Positions 17,372-27,342 of a DNA stretch of 64,000 bases are shown piece after piece (the first letter of the stretch is position 1; each line of letters starts with the position of its first letter). Location: NCBI RefSeq assembly GCF_000330885.1, contig NC_020059.1:2469001-2533000 (forward strand), in the 5' to 3' direction. Below the pieces are notes generated by a model, which had not been told where the DNA came from, did not search any database, and worked only from the letters and a program-made list of their open reading frames with translations. Position numbers and translations under genes: made by a program. This stretch comes from Rhizobium tropici CIAT 899. Its GTDB lineage: Bacteria; Pseudomonadota; Alphaproteobacteria; Rhizobiales; Rhizobiaceae.

Positions 17372-18409
17372 TCAATTCCAGTCCATTACGACCTTGCCGG
17401 AATTGCCTGAACGCATTGCTTCGAAGCCATCGCGGAAATCATCGATGCCGATACGATGGGTGATGAGGGGCGATACATCGAGACCGCCTTGCACGAAGGC
17501 GATCATCTTGTACCAGGTCTCGAACATCTCACGGCCATAGATACCCTTCAGGTTCAGCATCTTGAAGATGACCTTGTTCCAGTCGATCTCGAAGCCGGCC
17601 GGTGCGATGCCGAGAATGGCGATCTTGCCGCCATTGTTCATCTTATCGATCATGTCGCGAAAGGCGGGAGCCGCGCCTGACATTTCCAGCCCGACATCGA
17701 AACCCTCGGTCATGCCAATGGACTTCATCACATCGGCAAGGTTCTCCTTGGAAGCATCGACGACATGATCGATGCCGACCTTGCGGGCAAGCGCCAGCCG
17801 AGTGGGATTGATATCGGTGATGACGACCTTGCGGGCGCCCGAGCGCTTGGCGACCATCGCACCCATGATGCCGATCGGTCCCGCGCCGGTCACCAGTACG
17901 TCTTCACCGACCAGATCGAAGGAAAGCGCCGTATGCACGGCATTGCCGAAGGGGTCGAAGATCGCGGCAATCTCGTCCGGGATATCATCGGGGATCGGCA
18001 CGACATTGGATTCGGGAATGCAGACGAACTCGCCGAACGAGCCGGGGCGGTTGACGCCGACGCCGAGCGTGTTGCGGCAGAGATGGCCCCTGCCCGCCCG
18101 GCAGTTGCGACACTTGCCGCAGACGATGTGGCCTTCGCCTGAGACGCGCTCGCCGACATGATATTTCGTCACGGCCGAACCGATCTCGGCGATCTCGCCG
18201 CAGAATTCGTGGCCAACCACCATCGGTACGGGGATGGTTTTTTGCGCCCATTGATCCCAGTTCCAAATATGGACATCCGTACCGCAGATCGCCGACTTCC
18301 TGACCCTAATGAGGACATCGTTCGGCCCGACCTCCGGAACCGGCACATGTTCCATCCACAGCCCGACTTCCGGCCTGGATTTGACCAACGCTTTCATCAT
18401 GTTCGACAT
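17372..18409 (-). CDS. tdh: L-threonine 3-dehydrogenase
   Basis: A 345-residue zinc-dependent medium-chain dehydrogenase that oxidises L-threonine to 2-amino-3-oxobutyrate with NAD+. Catalytic zinc ligands are Cys42 ([11 protein letters not shown]) and His67-Glu68 (GHEFCGE); the structural zinc site is Cys97, Cys100, Cys103 and Cys111, as in E. coli Tdh. The Rossmann motif is [11 protein letters not shown] (about 170-180). The IWNWDQWAQ segment is diagnostic of Tdh against other alcohol dehydrogenases. The gene starts 21 bp after kbl, forming the kbl-tdh operon. Confidence 0.96.
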   Translation of the reverse strand: MSNMMKALVKSRPEVGLWMEHVPVPEVGPNDVLIRVRKSAICGTDVHIWNWDQWAQKTIPVPMVVGHEFCGEIAEIGSAVTKYHVGERVSGEGHIVCGKCRNCRAGRGHLCRNTLGVGVNRPGSFGEFVCIPESNVVPIPDDIPDEIAAIFDPFGNAVHTALSFDLVGEDVLVTGAGPIGIMGAMVAKRSGARKVVITDINPTRLALARKVGIDHVVDASKENLADVMKSIGMTEGFDVGLEMSGAAPAFRDMIDKMNNGGKIAILGIAPAGFEIDWNKVIFKMLNLKGIYGREMFETWYKMIAFVQGGLDVSPLITHRIGIDDFRDGFEAMRSGNSGKVVMDWN

Positions 18410-18430
18410 GATCGGCTCTCTCCAACCAAT

Positions 18431-19618
18431 TCAAATGATTCCGAGTTCTTTTCCGGCTTCGGCAAAGGCTGCAATCGCCTTTTCGACATCGGCCTTCGAG
18501 TGGGCAGCCGACATCTGCGTGCGGATCCGCGCCTGCCCCTTCGGCACCACGGGGAAGGAAAAGCCGATGACGTAGACGCCCTTCTTCAGCATCAGCGCCG
18601 CCATGTCCTGCGCGAGTTTTGCATCCCCGAGCATGACGGGAATGATGGGGTGATCGGCGCCGGCAAGCGTGAAGCCGAGCTTGGTCATCTCACGGCGGAA
18701 GAGTTCGGCATTGCCTTGAAGGCGTGTACGCAGGTTGGCGCCGTTCTCGATCAGATCGAAGACCTTCAAGGAGGCAGCCGCGATAACCGGCGCCAAGGTG
18801 TTCGAGAAGAGATACGGGCGCGAGCGCTGCCGAAGCCATTCGACGATCTCGCCTCTCGCCGAAGTATAGCCACCCGAGGCACCGCCTAGTGCCTTGCCGA
18901 GCGTGCCGGTGATGATGTCGATACGGCCTTCGACGCCGCAATATTCGGCCGATCCCCGGCCATGCTCGCCGACGAAGCCGACGGCATGGCTGTCATCGAC
19001 CATGACCATCGCGCCGTATTTTTCCGCCAGATCGCAGACGCCGCCGAGGTTGGCGATGATGCCGTCCATCGAGAAGACGCCGTCCGTCGCGATCAGCTTG
19101 AAGCGGCTGCCTTCGGCCTTCTTCAATTCTTCTTCCAGGGCCGCCATGTCGTTGTTGGCATAGCGGAAGCGCTTTGCCTTGGAGAGCCGCACACCATCGA
19201 TGATGGAGGCATGATTAAGGGCGTCCGAGATGATGGCATCCTCTTCCGACAGCAGCGTCTCGAACAACCCGCCATTGGCATCGAAGCAGGAGGAATAGAG
19301 GATCGTCGCCTCCATGCCGAGGAAAGCCGAAATCCGCGCCTCGAGTTGCTTGTGCTCCTCCTGCGTGCCGCAGATAAAGCGCACCGAAGCCATGCCGTAG
19401 CCATAGCGATCGAGCGCTTTCTTCGCGGCCTCGGCAAGCTCCTCGTTGTCGGCGAGGCCGAGATAGTTGTTGGCACAGAAATTGAGGACGCGCGCGCCAC
19501 CCAGCACGGCGATTTCGCCAGCCTGCTTGGAGGTGATGACGCGCTCGGCCTTATAGAGGCCGGCTTCTTTCAGGCCGGAAAGTTCGTTGCGCAGGTGGGA
19601 GATGAACGCAGAAGTCAT
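18431..19618 (-). CDS. kbl: 2-amino-3-ketobutyrate CoA ligase (glycine C-acetyltransferase)
   Basis: A 395-residue PLP enzyme of the alpha-oxoamine synthase family. It cleaves 2-amino-3-ketobutyrate with CoA to glycine and acetyl-CoA, the step after Tdh. Visible motifs are [50 protein letters not shown] (PLP-ring stacking and Asp) and the Schiff-base lysine in [16 protein letters not shown]. The length matches E. coli Kbl (398). It is the first gene of kbl-tdh. Upstream lies a 262-bp divergent region shared with the SDR gene. Confidence 0.96.
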   Translation of the reverse strand: MTSAFISHLRNELSGLKEAGLYKAERVITSKQAGEIAVLGGARVLNFCANNYLGLADNEELAEAAKKALDRYGYGMASVRFICGTQEEHKQLEARISAFLGMEATILYSSCFDANGGLFETLLSEEDAIISDALNHASIIDGVRLSKAKRFRYANNDMAALEEELKKAEGSRFKLIATDGVFSMDGIIANLGGVCDLAEKYGAMVMVDDSHAVGFVGEHGRGSAEYCGVEGRIDIITGTLGKALGGASGGYTSARGEIVEWLRQRSRPYLFSNTLAPVIAAASLKVFDLIENGANLRTRLQGNAELFRREMTKLGFTLAGADHPIIPVMLGDAKLAQDMAALMLKKGVYVIGFSFPVVPKGQARIRTQMSAAHSKADVEKAIAAFAEAGKELGII

Positions 19619-19822
19619 GGTCGCATTCCGATGCTGGTCAAAGGGCCTAATTAATCAAGGAATAACATAGGATCCGGCCACTTGCTGCATCCAGCAACGG
19701 CAAAAATGCGCAACCCGGTGACGTCAGCGCGACAGAGCGCAGTTTCGACAGTATCTGGCAAAACAGGGCGGATGTACGCAACTTCCTGGTCGAGCCCGAG
19801 GTGACTTCATCTCAAAAATTAC

Positions 19823-19869
19823 TTGACTCAGTCCAATATTTTGCAGCAGATTGGCGTTGGTCTGACAAT
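19823..19869 (+). promoter_or_regulatory. Possible promoter element and FadR/PdhR-like operator of the SDR gene
   Basis: TTGACT at 19823-19828 resembles a -35 element, but no good -10 follows. TTGGTCTGACAAT at 19857-19869 fits the GntR/FadR-type half-sites TTGGT-NNN-ACNAAT with a mismatch and ends 11 bp before the SDR start codon, a position suited to repression. No GntR gene is in the window, so this is a pattern match only. Confidence 0.3.
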
Positions 19870-19880
19870 AAGGGAGAACC

Positions 19881-20651
19881 ATGAGCATATTCCACAGATT
19901 CTCCCTCGCAGGACAGGTTGCCCTCATTACCGGCGGCGGACGTGGCCTGGGATTTGAGATGGCACAGGCGCTCGCCGATGCCGGCGCTCACGTCATCCTC
20001 AACGGACGAACTGCAGCCACACTCAATGTAGCCGTGGAAGCGATCCGAGCAAGAGACGGCTCGGCGGAAGCCGCCGCCTTCGACATTTCCGATCGCGACG
20101 CTCAGCACGCAGCAATAAACAACATCGAGAAAAATCACGGCCGGCTCGACATACTAATCAACAACGTCGGTGCCCGCGACAGGCGCCCACTGGCCGACTT
20201 CGACGACGAGGCGATCCTCGCCCTGCTCAACACGGATCTCGCCGCCTCGATCATGCTCTCCCGCGATGCGGCGCGCCTGATGAAACGAAATAATCACGGG
20301 CGGCTGATCTCGGTCACTTCGATCAGCGGACAGGTCGTCATGCCGGGTGACTGCGTCTATCCCGCCGCCAAGCAGGGTCTGACAGGCCTAATGCGCAGCA
20401 TGGCTGTGGAATTTGGCCCTCACGGCATCACAAGCAACGCCATCGCGCCAGGCTGGTTCTCAACGGAAACCAATGCGGCGATGGTCGCTAACGAAGACCT
20501 GATCCCTATCGTGCGTCAGCGCATCCCCGTTCAGCGCTGGGGACGTCCCGACGAGATTGCGGGCGCAGCACTTTTCCTCGCCAGCGACGCCGCTTCTTTC
20601 GTTAACGGCCACGTCCTGACCGTCGATGGCGGAATGACGGTGCGCATGTAG
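19881..20651 (+). CDS. Short-chain dehydrogenase (gluconate 5-dehydrogenase-like)
   Basis: A 256-residue classical SDR. NAD(P)-binding [12 protein letters not shown] (about 17-28), the NNVG strand, catalytic Ser in VTSISGQV, Tyr and Lys in YPAAKQG, and GWFSTETN after the active site are all present; the C-terminus ends [16 protein letters not shown]. Overall it resembles gluconate 5-dehydrogenase and 3-oxoacyl reductase types ([13 protein letters not shown] start), so a sugar-acid or polyol reductase is likely but not proven. The ATG has GGGAGA upstream. It is alone, divergent from kbl-tdh and convergent with recQ. Confidence 0.85.
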   Translation: MSIFHRFSLAGQVALITGGGRGLGFEMAQALADAGAHVILNGRTAATLNVAVEAIRARDGSAEAAAFDISDRDAQHAAINNIEKNHGRLDILINNVGARDRRPLADFDDEAILALLNTDLAASIMLSRDAARLMKRNNHGRLISVTSISGQVVMPGDCVYPAAKQGLTGLMRSMAVEFGPHGITSNAIAPGWFSTETNAAMVANEDLIPIVRQRIPVQRWGRPDEIAGAALFLASDAASFVNGHVLTVDGGMTVRM

Positions 20652-20689
20652 CGTTTCGGCCGCCGGGCTTCGATAATGGCATCAACACG

Positions 20690-22570
20690 TCAGCGATTGG
20701 CGAACTCCGAAATCACGGCAAGGAACGCGTCTCCATAGCGGTCCAGCTTCGATTGCCCAACCCCCGATATCCCCAGAAGATCTCGGTGATTCCTGGGCCG
20801 CTCTGTCGCAAAGGCGATCAGCGTCGTATCCGGAAAAACGACGTAAGGCGGCACGCCCAACTCCTTGGCGATCCGGGTGCGCTCGGCCCGCAGCGCATCG
20901 AACAGTGCCTGTGCCTCGCCGGAAAGCCCGTGTGCCTGCTTCTCCGGTCGTCCCGCCTTCTTGCCGCGACGGCCCGTTTCGGGCCGATCCTTGCGGAAAA
21001 ACACCTGCCGCTCGCGCTTGAAGACGGCCCTCGCCTGTTCCTGGAGCTTCATGGCACCGAAGGCCGTGTGGTCGATGCTGATAAAGCCGTTCGCCAATAA
21101 TTGCCGGAAGATCGATTGCCAGGTGCGAGAGGGAATATCCTTACCTGCGCCGAAAACCGGCATATCGATGTGGCCGAAACGCTCGGTCTTCTCATTGACC
21201 GTTCCCATCAGCACATCGATGACATGGCCGGTGCCGAAACGCTCGCCGGTCCGATAGACGGCGGCAAGCGCCTTGATGGCCGCTTCCGTCCCGTCCCAGG
21301 TCTCCACAGGCTTCAGGCAGGTATCGCAATTGCCGCAACCGCCGCCATGTGCCTCTCCGAAATGCGAAAGGATCGACTGCCGCCGGCAGCCGGCCGTCTC
21401 GCAGATCGCAAGCAGCGCATTGAGCTTTGCCCGCTCGACGCGCTTTATCTCCTCGGACGCGCCGCCTTCGTCGATCATCCGCCCGCGCTGGATGACATCG
21501 GCCATGCCATAGGCCATCCAGACATTGGAGGGCAGCCCATCACGCCCGGCGCGGCCAGTTTCCTGGTAATAGGCCTCCACTGATCCCGGCAGATCGAGAT
21601 GGGCGACATAGCGCACATTCGGCTTGTCGATGCCCATACCGAAGGCAACCGTCGCCACGAGGCACAGGTCTTCCTCTTTCAAGAAGGCATCCTGATTGGC
21701 ATCGCGAAGCGCTCGATCCATGCCGGCATGATAGGGAAGCGCGCGGATGCCCTGCCCGTTCAGCCACTCTGCCGTATCCTCGACCTTGGCACGCGAGAGA
21801 CAATAGACGATACCGCTGTCACCGCGATGACCTTCGAGAAATCGCAGCAATTGCTGTCGCGGCTGATCGCGCTCGACAATCTCATAGGTAATGTTCGGAC
21901 GATCGAAGCTCGTAGTGAAGACCTTGGCATCGTCAAGCGCCAATCGTTCGATAATGTCGTCTCGCGTATGCGGATCGGCCGTTGCCGTCAGCGCGATGCG
22001 CGGCACGCCGGGAAAAAGCTCCGCAAGCCTGCCGAGATCGCGGTATTCCGGTCGGAAGTCATGGCCCCATTGGGAGACGCAATGCGCCTCGTCGATCGCG
22101 AAAAGCGCGATCTTCGCCCGCCCGAGCATCTGGCAGAAGCCTTCCGTCGCGATGCGTTCCGGCGTCACATAGAGCAGATCGAGCTTGCCTGCGGAAATGG
22201 CGCGATAGACATCGCTCGCCTCCTCGCGCGACAGGGACGAATTCAAGGCGGCAGCCCGGATGCCGAGCTGTTTCATGGCCTCCACCTGATCCCGCATCAG
22301 CGCGATCAGCGGCGAGACGACGATGCCGATACCATCGCGGCAAAGCGCGGGAATCTGGAAACACAGCGACTTGCCGGCACCGGTCGGAAACAGCACGACC
22401 GCGTCGCCGCCGGAGACGACATGCTCGATCACCTGCTGCTGCTTGCCGCGAAAGGCGGAATATCCATAGACACGTTTCAGCACATCGAGCGGCGCCGGCA
22501 CATGTGTGCCCTCACCAAACAATGCGTCGTCTACGGAAAATCGCGGCTCTTGTCGTTCAGGCTGAGGCAT
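20690..22570 (-). CDS. recQ: ATP-dependent DNA helicase RecQ
   Basis: A 626-residue 3'-5' helicase. Walker A is LFPTGAGKS; the DEAH box lies in [19 protein letters not shown], including the aromatic-rich loop of RecQ. Motif VI is [10 protein letters not shown]. The RQC zinc site is formed by [12 protein letters not shown] and GGCGNCDTC. The HRDC domain closes the protein (about 545-620, [23 protein letters not shown], ending [12 protein letters not shown]). It follows dnaG by 7 bp, so primase and helicase are translated from one message. Confidence 0.96.
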   Translation of the reverse strand: MPQPERQEPRFSVDDALFGEGTHVPAPLDVLKRVYGYSAFRGKQQQVIEHVVSGGDAVVLFPTGAGKSLCFQIPALCRDGIGIVVSPLIALMRDQVEAMKQLGIRAAALNSSLSREEASDVYRAISAGKLDLLYVTPERIATEGFCQMLGRAKIALFAIDEAHCVSQWGHDFRPEYRDLGRLAELFPGVPRIALTATADPHTRDDIIERLALDDAKVFTTSFDRPNITYEIVERDQPRQQLLRFLEGHRGDSGIVYCLSRAKVEDTAEWLNGQGIRALPYHAGMDRALRDANQDAFLKEEDLCLVATVAFGMGIDKPNVRYVAHLDLPGSVEAYYQETGRAGRDGLPSNVWMAYGMADVIQRGRMIDEGGASEEIKRVERAKLNALLAICETAGCRRQSILSHFGEAHGGGCGNCDTCLKPVETWDGTEAAIKALAAVYRTGERFGTGHVIDVLMGTVNEKTERFGHIDMPVFGAGKDIPSRTWQSIFRQLLANGFISIDHTAFGAMKLQEQARAVFKRERQVFFRKDRPETGRRGKKAGRPEKQAHGLSGEAQALFDALRAERTRIAKELGVPPYVVFPDTTLIAFATERPRNHRDLLGISGVGQSKLDRYGDAFLAVISEFANR

Positions 22571-22577
22571 CTATTCC

Positions 22578-24563
22578 CTATTTTCCAGCGGCACCTTTGA
22601 CGCGACCGGAGAGCACACCGAAGCCATCGATGATCGCTTCCTGATTTTCCAGACGCAGCGCCTCGAGCTGTACTTCCTGCAAGGCGCGAATCAACGGCTC
22701 GATCGCTTCACCGTCGCCTTCTTCCGTCGCCTCGGCAATAGCGCCTTCCAGCTCGATCTTGTGCCAGCGCAATGCTTTCGAGCGCTTGTGGAGCGCAAGT
22801 GCCTGGCGATAGCCCTCGCGCGCATCCTCCATGGCGGCGGCCTCGGTGGCAGTCCACAGGCGGGCATTGCGAATCTGTTGTTCCAAGCTTTTCAGCAGGG
22901 CGCCGAAATCCTGTTCTTCCAGTTGCTCGAGCAATCGCTCGCGCACGAGCTGAGGCCCAACCAGAGTTGCAGCCGCCCCAAGGACCGCGGACCAGAGCCG
23001 CTGCAGTTCGCGGCTGTCATAATCGATCGCGGCGATCTCGTCATATTCGTCCTGTAGCAGTGCCGGATGGTTGACGATGGTCAAAGCGAGCACGCTTTCG
23101 CGAAGGCTCGGAATATCCTGATGTCCCTTGATCATGGCCGAACGCTGCAAGCGATCGGATGCGGTCGTCGCCACCGCAGCCCCGGTACGTGCCTGTCCGC
23201 CACGACCTGCAAAGTTGCGGCTATTACCGTCACGGGAAAAACCACGCCCCTGCTGGCCGCCCCGCTGGAACTGCGGCTGGAACAGCCCGTTCAGCCGCTC
23301 GCGCATATTTTGCTGATAATGGCGCCGCACATCTTCGTCGCCGATGACAGACACGATGCGCCGCAACCGCGCTTCCAGCTCCGCCCGCGCCTCCGGCGTC
23401 TCGAAGGTGCCGCTGCCGGCCTCCCTCGTCCAGATGAGGTCGGCAAGAGGCTTCGCCTGCGCCAGCACCTTGTCGAACGGCGCGCGCCCATCCTGCCGCA
23501 CGAGATCGTCAGGGTCCTTGCCATCGGGCAGCAAGGCAAAGCGTACGGTGCGGTTCGGTTTGATATGAGGCAGCGCCAGATCGGCGGCACGATTGGCCGC
23601 GCGGATGCCGGCGCCATCGCCATCGAAGCAGAGCACCGGCTCCGGCGTCATCTTCCAGAGGAGATCGAGCTGGCTCTCCGTCAGAGCTGTGCCGAGCGGC
23701 GCAACGGCATTCTCGACGCCGGCTTGATGCAGCGCGATGACATCCATATAACCTTCGACCGCGATAATGGTCCCGGCGCCATCGGCGCCCTGCGAAGCGC
23801 GGCGGGCGCGGGTGAAATTGTAGAGCACATTGCCCTTGTGGAAGAGCTCGGTCTCGTTGGAATTCAGGTATTTCGCCGGCGCATCCGGCGACATGGCGCG
23901 GCCACCAAAGGCAATCACCTTCTCGCGCGAGGACAGGATCGGAAACATGATGCGGTCGCGGAAGCGGTCATAGGAGACCGGCACGTTCTCATGCACGACG
24001 AGGCCACAGGCCTCCATCTGCTCCTTCAGCACACCCTTGCTGGCAAGATGCTCTTTCAGGGCGTTGCGGCTATCGGGCGAATACCCCAAACGGAAGGTCT
24101 CGATCGTGCGGCCACTGAGGCCGCGATCGCGCAAATAGGCCCTTGCCCGCGCTCCATTGGCTGTCTGCAACTGGTCTTGGAAAAACTGGGTCGCCATTTC
24201 CATAACGTCGAGCAGCGACGTGCGCTCCTTCTCGCGCTTCGCCTCCATCGGATCGGCAACGGGCATCGGGACGCCTGCCATGTCGGCGATCTGCTGCACG
24301 GCCTCTGGAAAGCTCAAGCCCTCCAATTCGGTAAGAAAGCGGAAATGGTCGCCTGTAACGCCACAGCCGAAGCAGTGATAGCGCCCTTTGCGATCCTCAC
24401 AGTGGAAGCTCGGCGATTTCTCGCCATGAAAGGGGCAGCAGGCCCAGTAATCGCCGCGCGGCACATTGGTCTTGCGCCGATCCCACGTCACACGACGACC
24501 GATCACGTCTGAAATCAAGACGCGGTCGCGAATCTCATCGAGAAACGTATTGGAAAATCGCAT
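22578..24563 (-). CDS. dnaG: DNA primase
   Basis: A 661-residue primase that makes RNA primers at the replication fork. The N-terminal CHC2 zinc ribbon is Cys43-x2-His46 ... Cys64-x2-Cys67 (CPFH, CFGC). The central RNA-polymerase domain has FGGRAMSPDAPAKYLNS and the TOPRIM acidic site AVEGYMDVIALHQAG, followed by CFDGDGAGIRAA. The C-terminal third, after a Gly/Gln/Arg-rich linker (about 430-465), is the helicase-binding domain. It heads dnaG-recQ. In many bacteria dnaG directly precedes rpoD; here about 5.6 kb separate the two. Confidence 0.97.
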   Translation of the reverse strand: MRFSNTFLDEIRDRVLISDVIGRRVTWDRRKTNVPRGDYWACCPFHGEKSPSFHCEDRKGRYHCFGCGVTGDHFRFLTELEGLSFPEAVQQIADMAGVPMPVADPMEAKREKERTSLLDVMEMATQFFQDQLQTANGARARAYLRDRGLSGRTIETFRLGYSPDSRNALKEHLASKGVLKEQMEACGLVVHENVPVSYDRFRDRIMFPILSSREKVIAFGGRAMSPDAPAKYLNSNETELFHKGNVLYNFTRARRASQGADGAGTIIAVEGYMDVIALHQAGVENAVAPLGTALTESQLDLLWKMTPEPVLCFDGDGAGIRAANRAADLALPHIKPNRTVRFALLPDGKDPDDLVRQDGRAPFDKVLAQAKPLADLIWTREAGSGTFETPEARAELEARLRRIVSVIGDEDVRRHYQQNMRERLNGLFQPQFQRGGQQGRGFSRDGNSRNFAGRGGQARTGAAVATTASDRLQRSAMIKGHQDIPSLRESVLALTIVNHPALLQDEYDEIAAIDYDSRELQRLWSAVLGAAATLVGPQLVRERLLEQLEEQDFGALLKSLEQQIRNARLWTATEAAAMEDAREGYRQALALHKRSKALRWHKIELEGAIAEATEEGDGEAIEPLIRALQEVQLEALRLENQEAIIDGFGVLSGRVKGAAGK

Positions 24564-25131
24564 GGCTACCTCTGGCTCGCTTCATATAAACAGGAATACG
24601 GGGCATTGCCACGACCACCCGGCCGCCTCCCACGCTATTCACAGCCCTTTGCCGGCGATTGCATTTTCGCCCCTCGATCACAACTCCGTGAACACGGCGG
24701 CACATTTATTCGCATTCGCCTCGAAATCCACGGCCGCGTTTGACAGGCCCGAAACGCCCAAAAATCGCTTCACCGTGACCGGAACTGGTAGGATTATGTC
24801 CATGGGAGTAACTATTTCGTCCGCAAAAATCTGCGGAAAAGCAAAGGCTTGCACAGCCTATAGTCGACAAATGCGAACAAGGGCGACACCATGAACAATC
24901 AATGGCTGCAAAGCAATCGCGCCCGGGCGACACTCCTTGAGGGCACATTTGCGGCATGGTTCGTAAGCCAAACATTATTTTTTTGTAATTTGATTGTTGG
25001 TGTGCGTCGCAATAGCGTCTTTCTCACAGGGCGAGACAAGCCGGCGAAGGACTTCTTCGCGACGCGACATGCCGAGACGCCCTGACGAACCGAAGGCCAC
25101 CAGGTACGGGCTTTCAGTTTAGGAGAGAAAA
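24564..25131. other. Intergenic region upstream of dnaG
   Basis: This 568-bp stretch must hold the dnaG promoter. A 64-codon rightward frame at 24891-25085 starts with an ATG after AAGGG and follows a TTGCAC...TATAGT-like pair, but its composition and sequence give no family signal, so I do not call it a gene. AGGCT/AGCCT at about 24845-24859 is a small dyad. Otherwise nothing is recognised. Confidence 0.4.
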
Positions 25132-25365
25132 ATGCGCGTTCTTATCGTACCCTTGGCAGCAGCAGCCATCTTTGCCACAGCTACTTATAGCTCGGCCACA
25201 ATGACCGGCAGCGCCAGCGACAAGAACGTGCTCTATGCCGGTGCAGGTTATCAGCTGCCGGCGGATATGAAGGTCCCTGCCCTTTCAGCAGGCGTAAAGA
25301 TTCAAATGTCCGAACTGCCGCCGCAGGCATTGGCTTTGCCCCAGCAGATCAGGATTCTCCGATAA
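25132..25365 (+). CDS. Small secreted protein of unknown function
   Basis: A 77-residue protein with a clear signal peptide (MRVLIVPLAAAAIFATATYSS, cleavage near residue 22). The mature part of about 55 residues has no cysteine and no motif I recognise. AGGAGAG lies six bases before the ATG, which makes translation likely. It is followed by two strong hairpins, so it is a monocistronic unit. Confidence 0.68.
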   Translation: MRVLIVPLAAAAIFATATYSSATMTGSASDKNVLYAGAGYQLPADMKVPALSAGVKIQMSELPPQALALPQQIRILR

Positions 25366-25376
25366 GTTCAGCAGAT

Positions 25377-25423
25377 ACTCAGGTGGGGCACCATCCCTAC
25401 CCCCGGCGCCGCCCCACCTGAGT
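25377..25423 (+). terminator. Long-stem hairpin after the small secreted gene
   Basis: ACTCAGGTGGGGC (25377-25389) pairs perfectly with GCCCCACCTGAGT (25411-25423). It lies 11 bp after the stop. The following sequence, GCCTTTG, is only weakly T-rich. Confidence 0.72.
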
Positions 25424-25488
25424 GCCTTTGCAAAAGACGTTTGATTTTTGGGCCCCACCCTGCGTCATCAAATGTCAGCAAAGCGCAA

Positions 25489-25521
25489 GAAGGCAGGAGC
25501 TCCCCCAGCTCCTGCCTTCTC
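25489..25521. terminator. Perfect 14-bp stem hairpin
   Basis: AGAAGGCAGGAGCT and AGCTCCTGCCTTCT are exact complements around a five-C loop, followed by CTAATTTTGG. It may be a second terminator or a processed small-transcript end. It is about 65 bp beyond the previous hairpin, with no gene between them. Confidence 0.75.
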
Positions 25522-25714
25522 TAATTTTGGGCCATCTCCAATTCACGACGGCGCGAGCATCCCGCACATGCTGCGGAACATCTTTGGTTCCTCGCCGCGA
25601 GTATCTTGACGCAAGGCTGTCGATCGATATCCTTTATTATCTACGTATATGCGATCTTATTAATTATCTCGTCAGACAATTTGAAACTTAGTTCAGTTGA
25701 TCGGAGACGATTGC

Positions 25715-26623
25715 ATGTCTTTGTCTACAAAGGAACTTACACAAAACCCGAATTTTTTCCCAGAAATCCTCGATTATACACGAGAGATTTTATCAACTTA
25801 TGATCGGAATCAGCACGTATGCTCCGTCTTTGCTTCACAGCAGCGCTGGCTGATGGCGCTTGCCGGCTTCGCCCTCTATTGTGGCGGCATTGACGGGGAA
25901 CCGCCCGGCATCCATGCCAATCGTTTCGCCAACTATATTGTCGAGCATGAAATCGCCAGCCACAACACTGCGCTTAGCTTTATTCAGGAGATGCTTGCTC
26001 TCGATTTTCTGCGCTACCTGCCCATAGCCAATGATCGGCGCGCTCGGCCGATGCAGCCGACGGAAGAGGCCGCAAAGCAGCTTGCGCTATGGCTGAGCAT
26101 CCATCTTTCCGTGCTGGATCGATTGGATGGCGGCAAGCGCAACGCCTCATTTGGCAAAAAACCGGAACTCATTGCCCTTATGCAGCCCACGATCTCGGTT
26201 GGCATCATTGAAAGCGACGAGCTGCGCAATCCGGGAGAAACCTTCGACCTGTTTACCTGGGCAAACTCGGGCGGCATCATCATGGATTATCTGATCTCCC
26301 GCATCGGGACAATCAACACCACGACTAAAAAAGCGATTATCGGGCCGGTGGCCTTTACCGATATCTGCAACCGCTTTCTGATCTCCAGAACAAACGCAAA
26401 GCGACTCATGAACAAGGCCATAAAAATGCAAAGCGTGGGGTGGATGGGATCGCCGGGACGGAGCCAGCTTTGGCTCTCGAGCGCCTTTGTCGAGGAATAT
26501 TGCAACTATCAGGCGGGGAAGCTCGCCATCATAGACGCTGCCTGGCAAAACACCCTCGGCACGCGGCCAATCCGCATGCCGAGCGCGAAACAGAATTTTA
26601 CTTCAGCAGCTCCTTCAAGATAG
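25715..26623 (+). CDS. Conserved-looking hypothetical protein, possible winged helix
   Basis: A 302-residue soluble protein that I do not recognise. ATG 25715 is preferred (GGAG eleven bases upstream) over an in-frame TTG at 25697. The C-terminal third, with FTDICNRFLISRTNAKRLMNKAIKMQSVGW followed by a hydrophilic turn and LWLSSAFVEEY, looks like a helix-turn-helix plus wing. The N-terminal part is helical with several Trp. It resembles a regulator in layout but has no diagnostic motif. It is preceded by an A+T-rich promoter-like region, and its 3' end overlaps the convergent GatB/YqeY gene by 26 bp. Confidence 0.72.
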   Translation: MSLSTKELTQNPNFFPEILDYTREILSTYDRNQHVCSVFASQQRWLMALAGFALYCGGIDGEPPGIHANRFANYIVEHEIASHNTALSFIQEMLALDFLRYLPIANDRRARPMQPTEEAAKQLALWLSIHLSVLDRLDGGKRNASFGKKPELIALMQPTISVGIIESDELRNPGETFDLFTWANSGGIIMDYLISRIGTINTTTKKAIIGPVAFTDICNRFLISRTNAKRLMNKAIKMQSVGWMGSPGRSQLWLSSAFVEEYCNYQAGKLAIIDAAWQNTLGTRPIRMPSAKQNFTSAAPSR

Positions 26624-27050
26624 CCGAAGCCTTGGCAAAATCCATCTGACCGGCATAGCGCTCGCGCAGGGCGGCCACGCACTTGCCCATATCCTTCAGG
26701 CCCTGCGCGCCAAGTTCCGCGACAATCGCAACGCAGATCTCGCGAACCTTATCTTCGGAAAGCTGCTCCGGCATGAAACCCTGGATGACGGCGATTTCCT
26801 CGCGCTCCTTGTCAGCCAACTCCGGACGCCCGCCCTCGATGTAGATCTTCACCGATTCCTCGCGCTGCTTGATCATCTTGGCGAGCAGCTGCAGAATCTC
26901 GTCTTCGCTCGCCTGTTCCTTGCCGAGACCGCGATTGGCGATGTCCTTGTCCTTAATGGCTGCGAGGATGAGACGGACGGTCGAAAGCCTCGCCGTGTCC
27001 TTGGCCTTCATGGCATCTTTCTGGGCGTTGGAAAGGGTTTCGCGGATCAT
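26598..27050 (-). CDS. GatB/YqeY domain protein
   Basis: A 150-residue protein of the YqeY family, related to the C-terminal tRNA-recognition domain of GatB. Hallmarks are RLSTVRLILAAIKDKDIANRG, EDEILQLLAKMIKQREES, EREEIAVIQGFMPEQLS and the final helical bundle with GQMDFAKASAILKELLK. Start ATG 27050 is set by AAGGAG about eight bases upstream. Family members are ubiquitous and thought to act around aminoacyl-tRNA metabolism, but their precise role is not settled. It is divergent from carA. Confidence 0.92.
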   Translation of the reverse strand: MIRETLSNAQKDAMKAKDTARLSTVRLILAAIKDKDIANRGLGKEQASEDEILQLLAKMIKQREESVKIYIEGGRPELADKEREEIAVIQGFMPEQLSEDKVREICVAIVAELGAQGLKDMGKCVAALRERYAGQMDFAKASAILKELLK

Positions 27051-27342
27051 GTCTTTAACTCCTTGAAGCAGGCCGGCGACGATCGCCCCGGCCACTTATG
27101 TCATGTTGCTGTCTCTTAAACCAACAGTGTCGATCAACGCAATTGCACCCGAGAGCCCGAATTCCTTGACGGGAAAGCAAAACCGCGCATTGACCGGCTC
27201 GCCTTGTTTAGCTATGTCCATCACCTGCACATAAGATCGATAGGAAGATCTCAAGCCGCGACCGCTGTCGACGGCTGCACCTTGCTACAAACATGGCGGA
27301 ACCGCCGGTCTCTTCAAGGCCGCGCCCGACGCCGGAAACGGG

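Noticed and set aside
23067..24512. 481-codon open frame opposite dnaG
   Set aside because: Antisense shadow; dnaG motifs are unambiguous in the other strand.
24891..25085. 64-codon frame upstream of the small secreted gene
   Set aside because: It has a possible ribosome site, but no family signal, no conserved pattern and unusual composition; evidence is insufficient.
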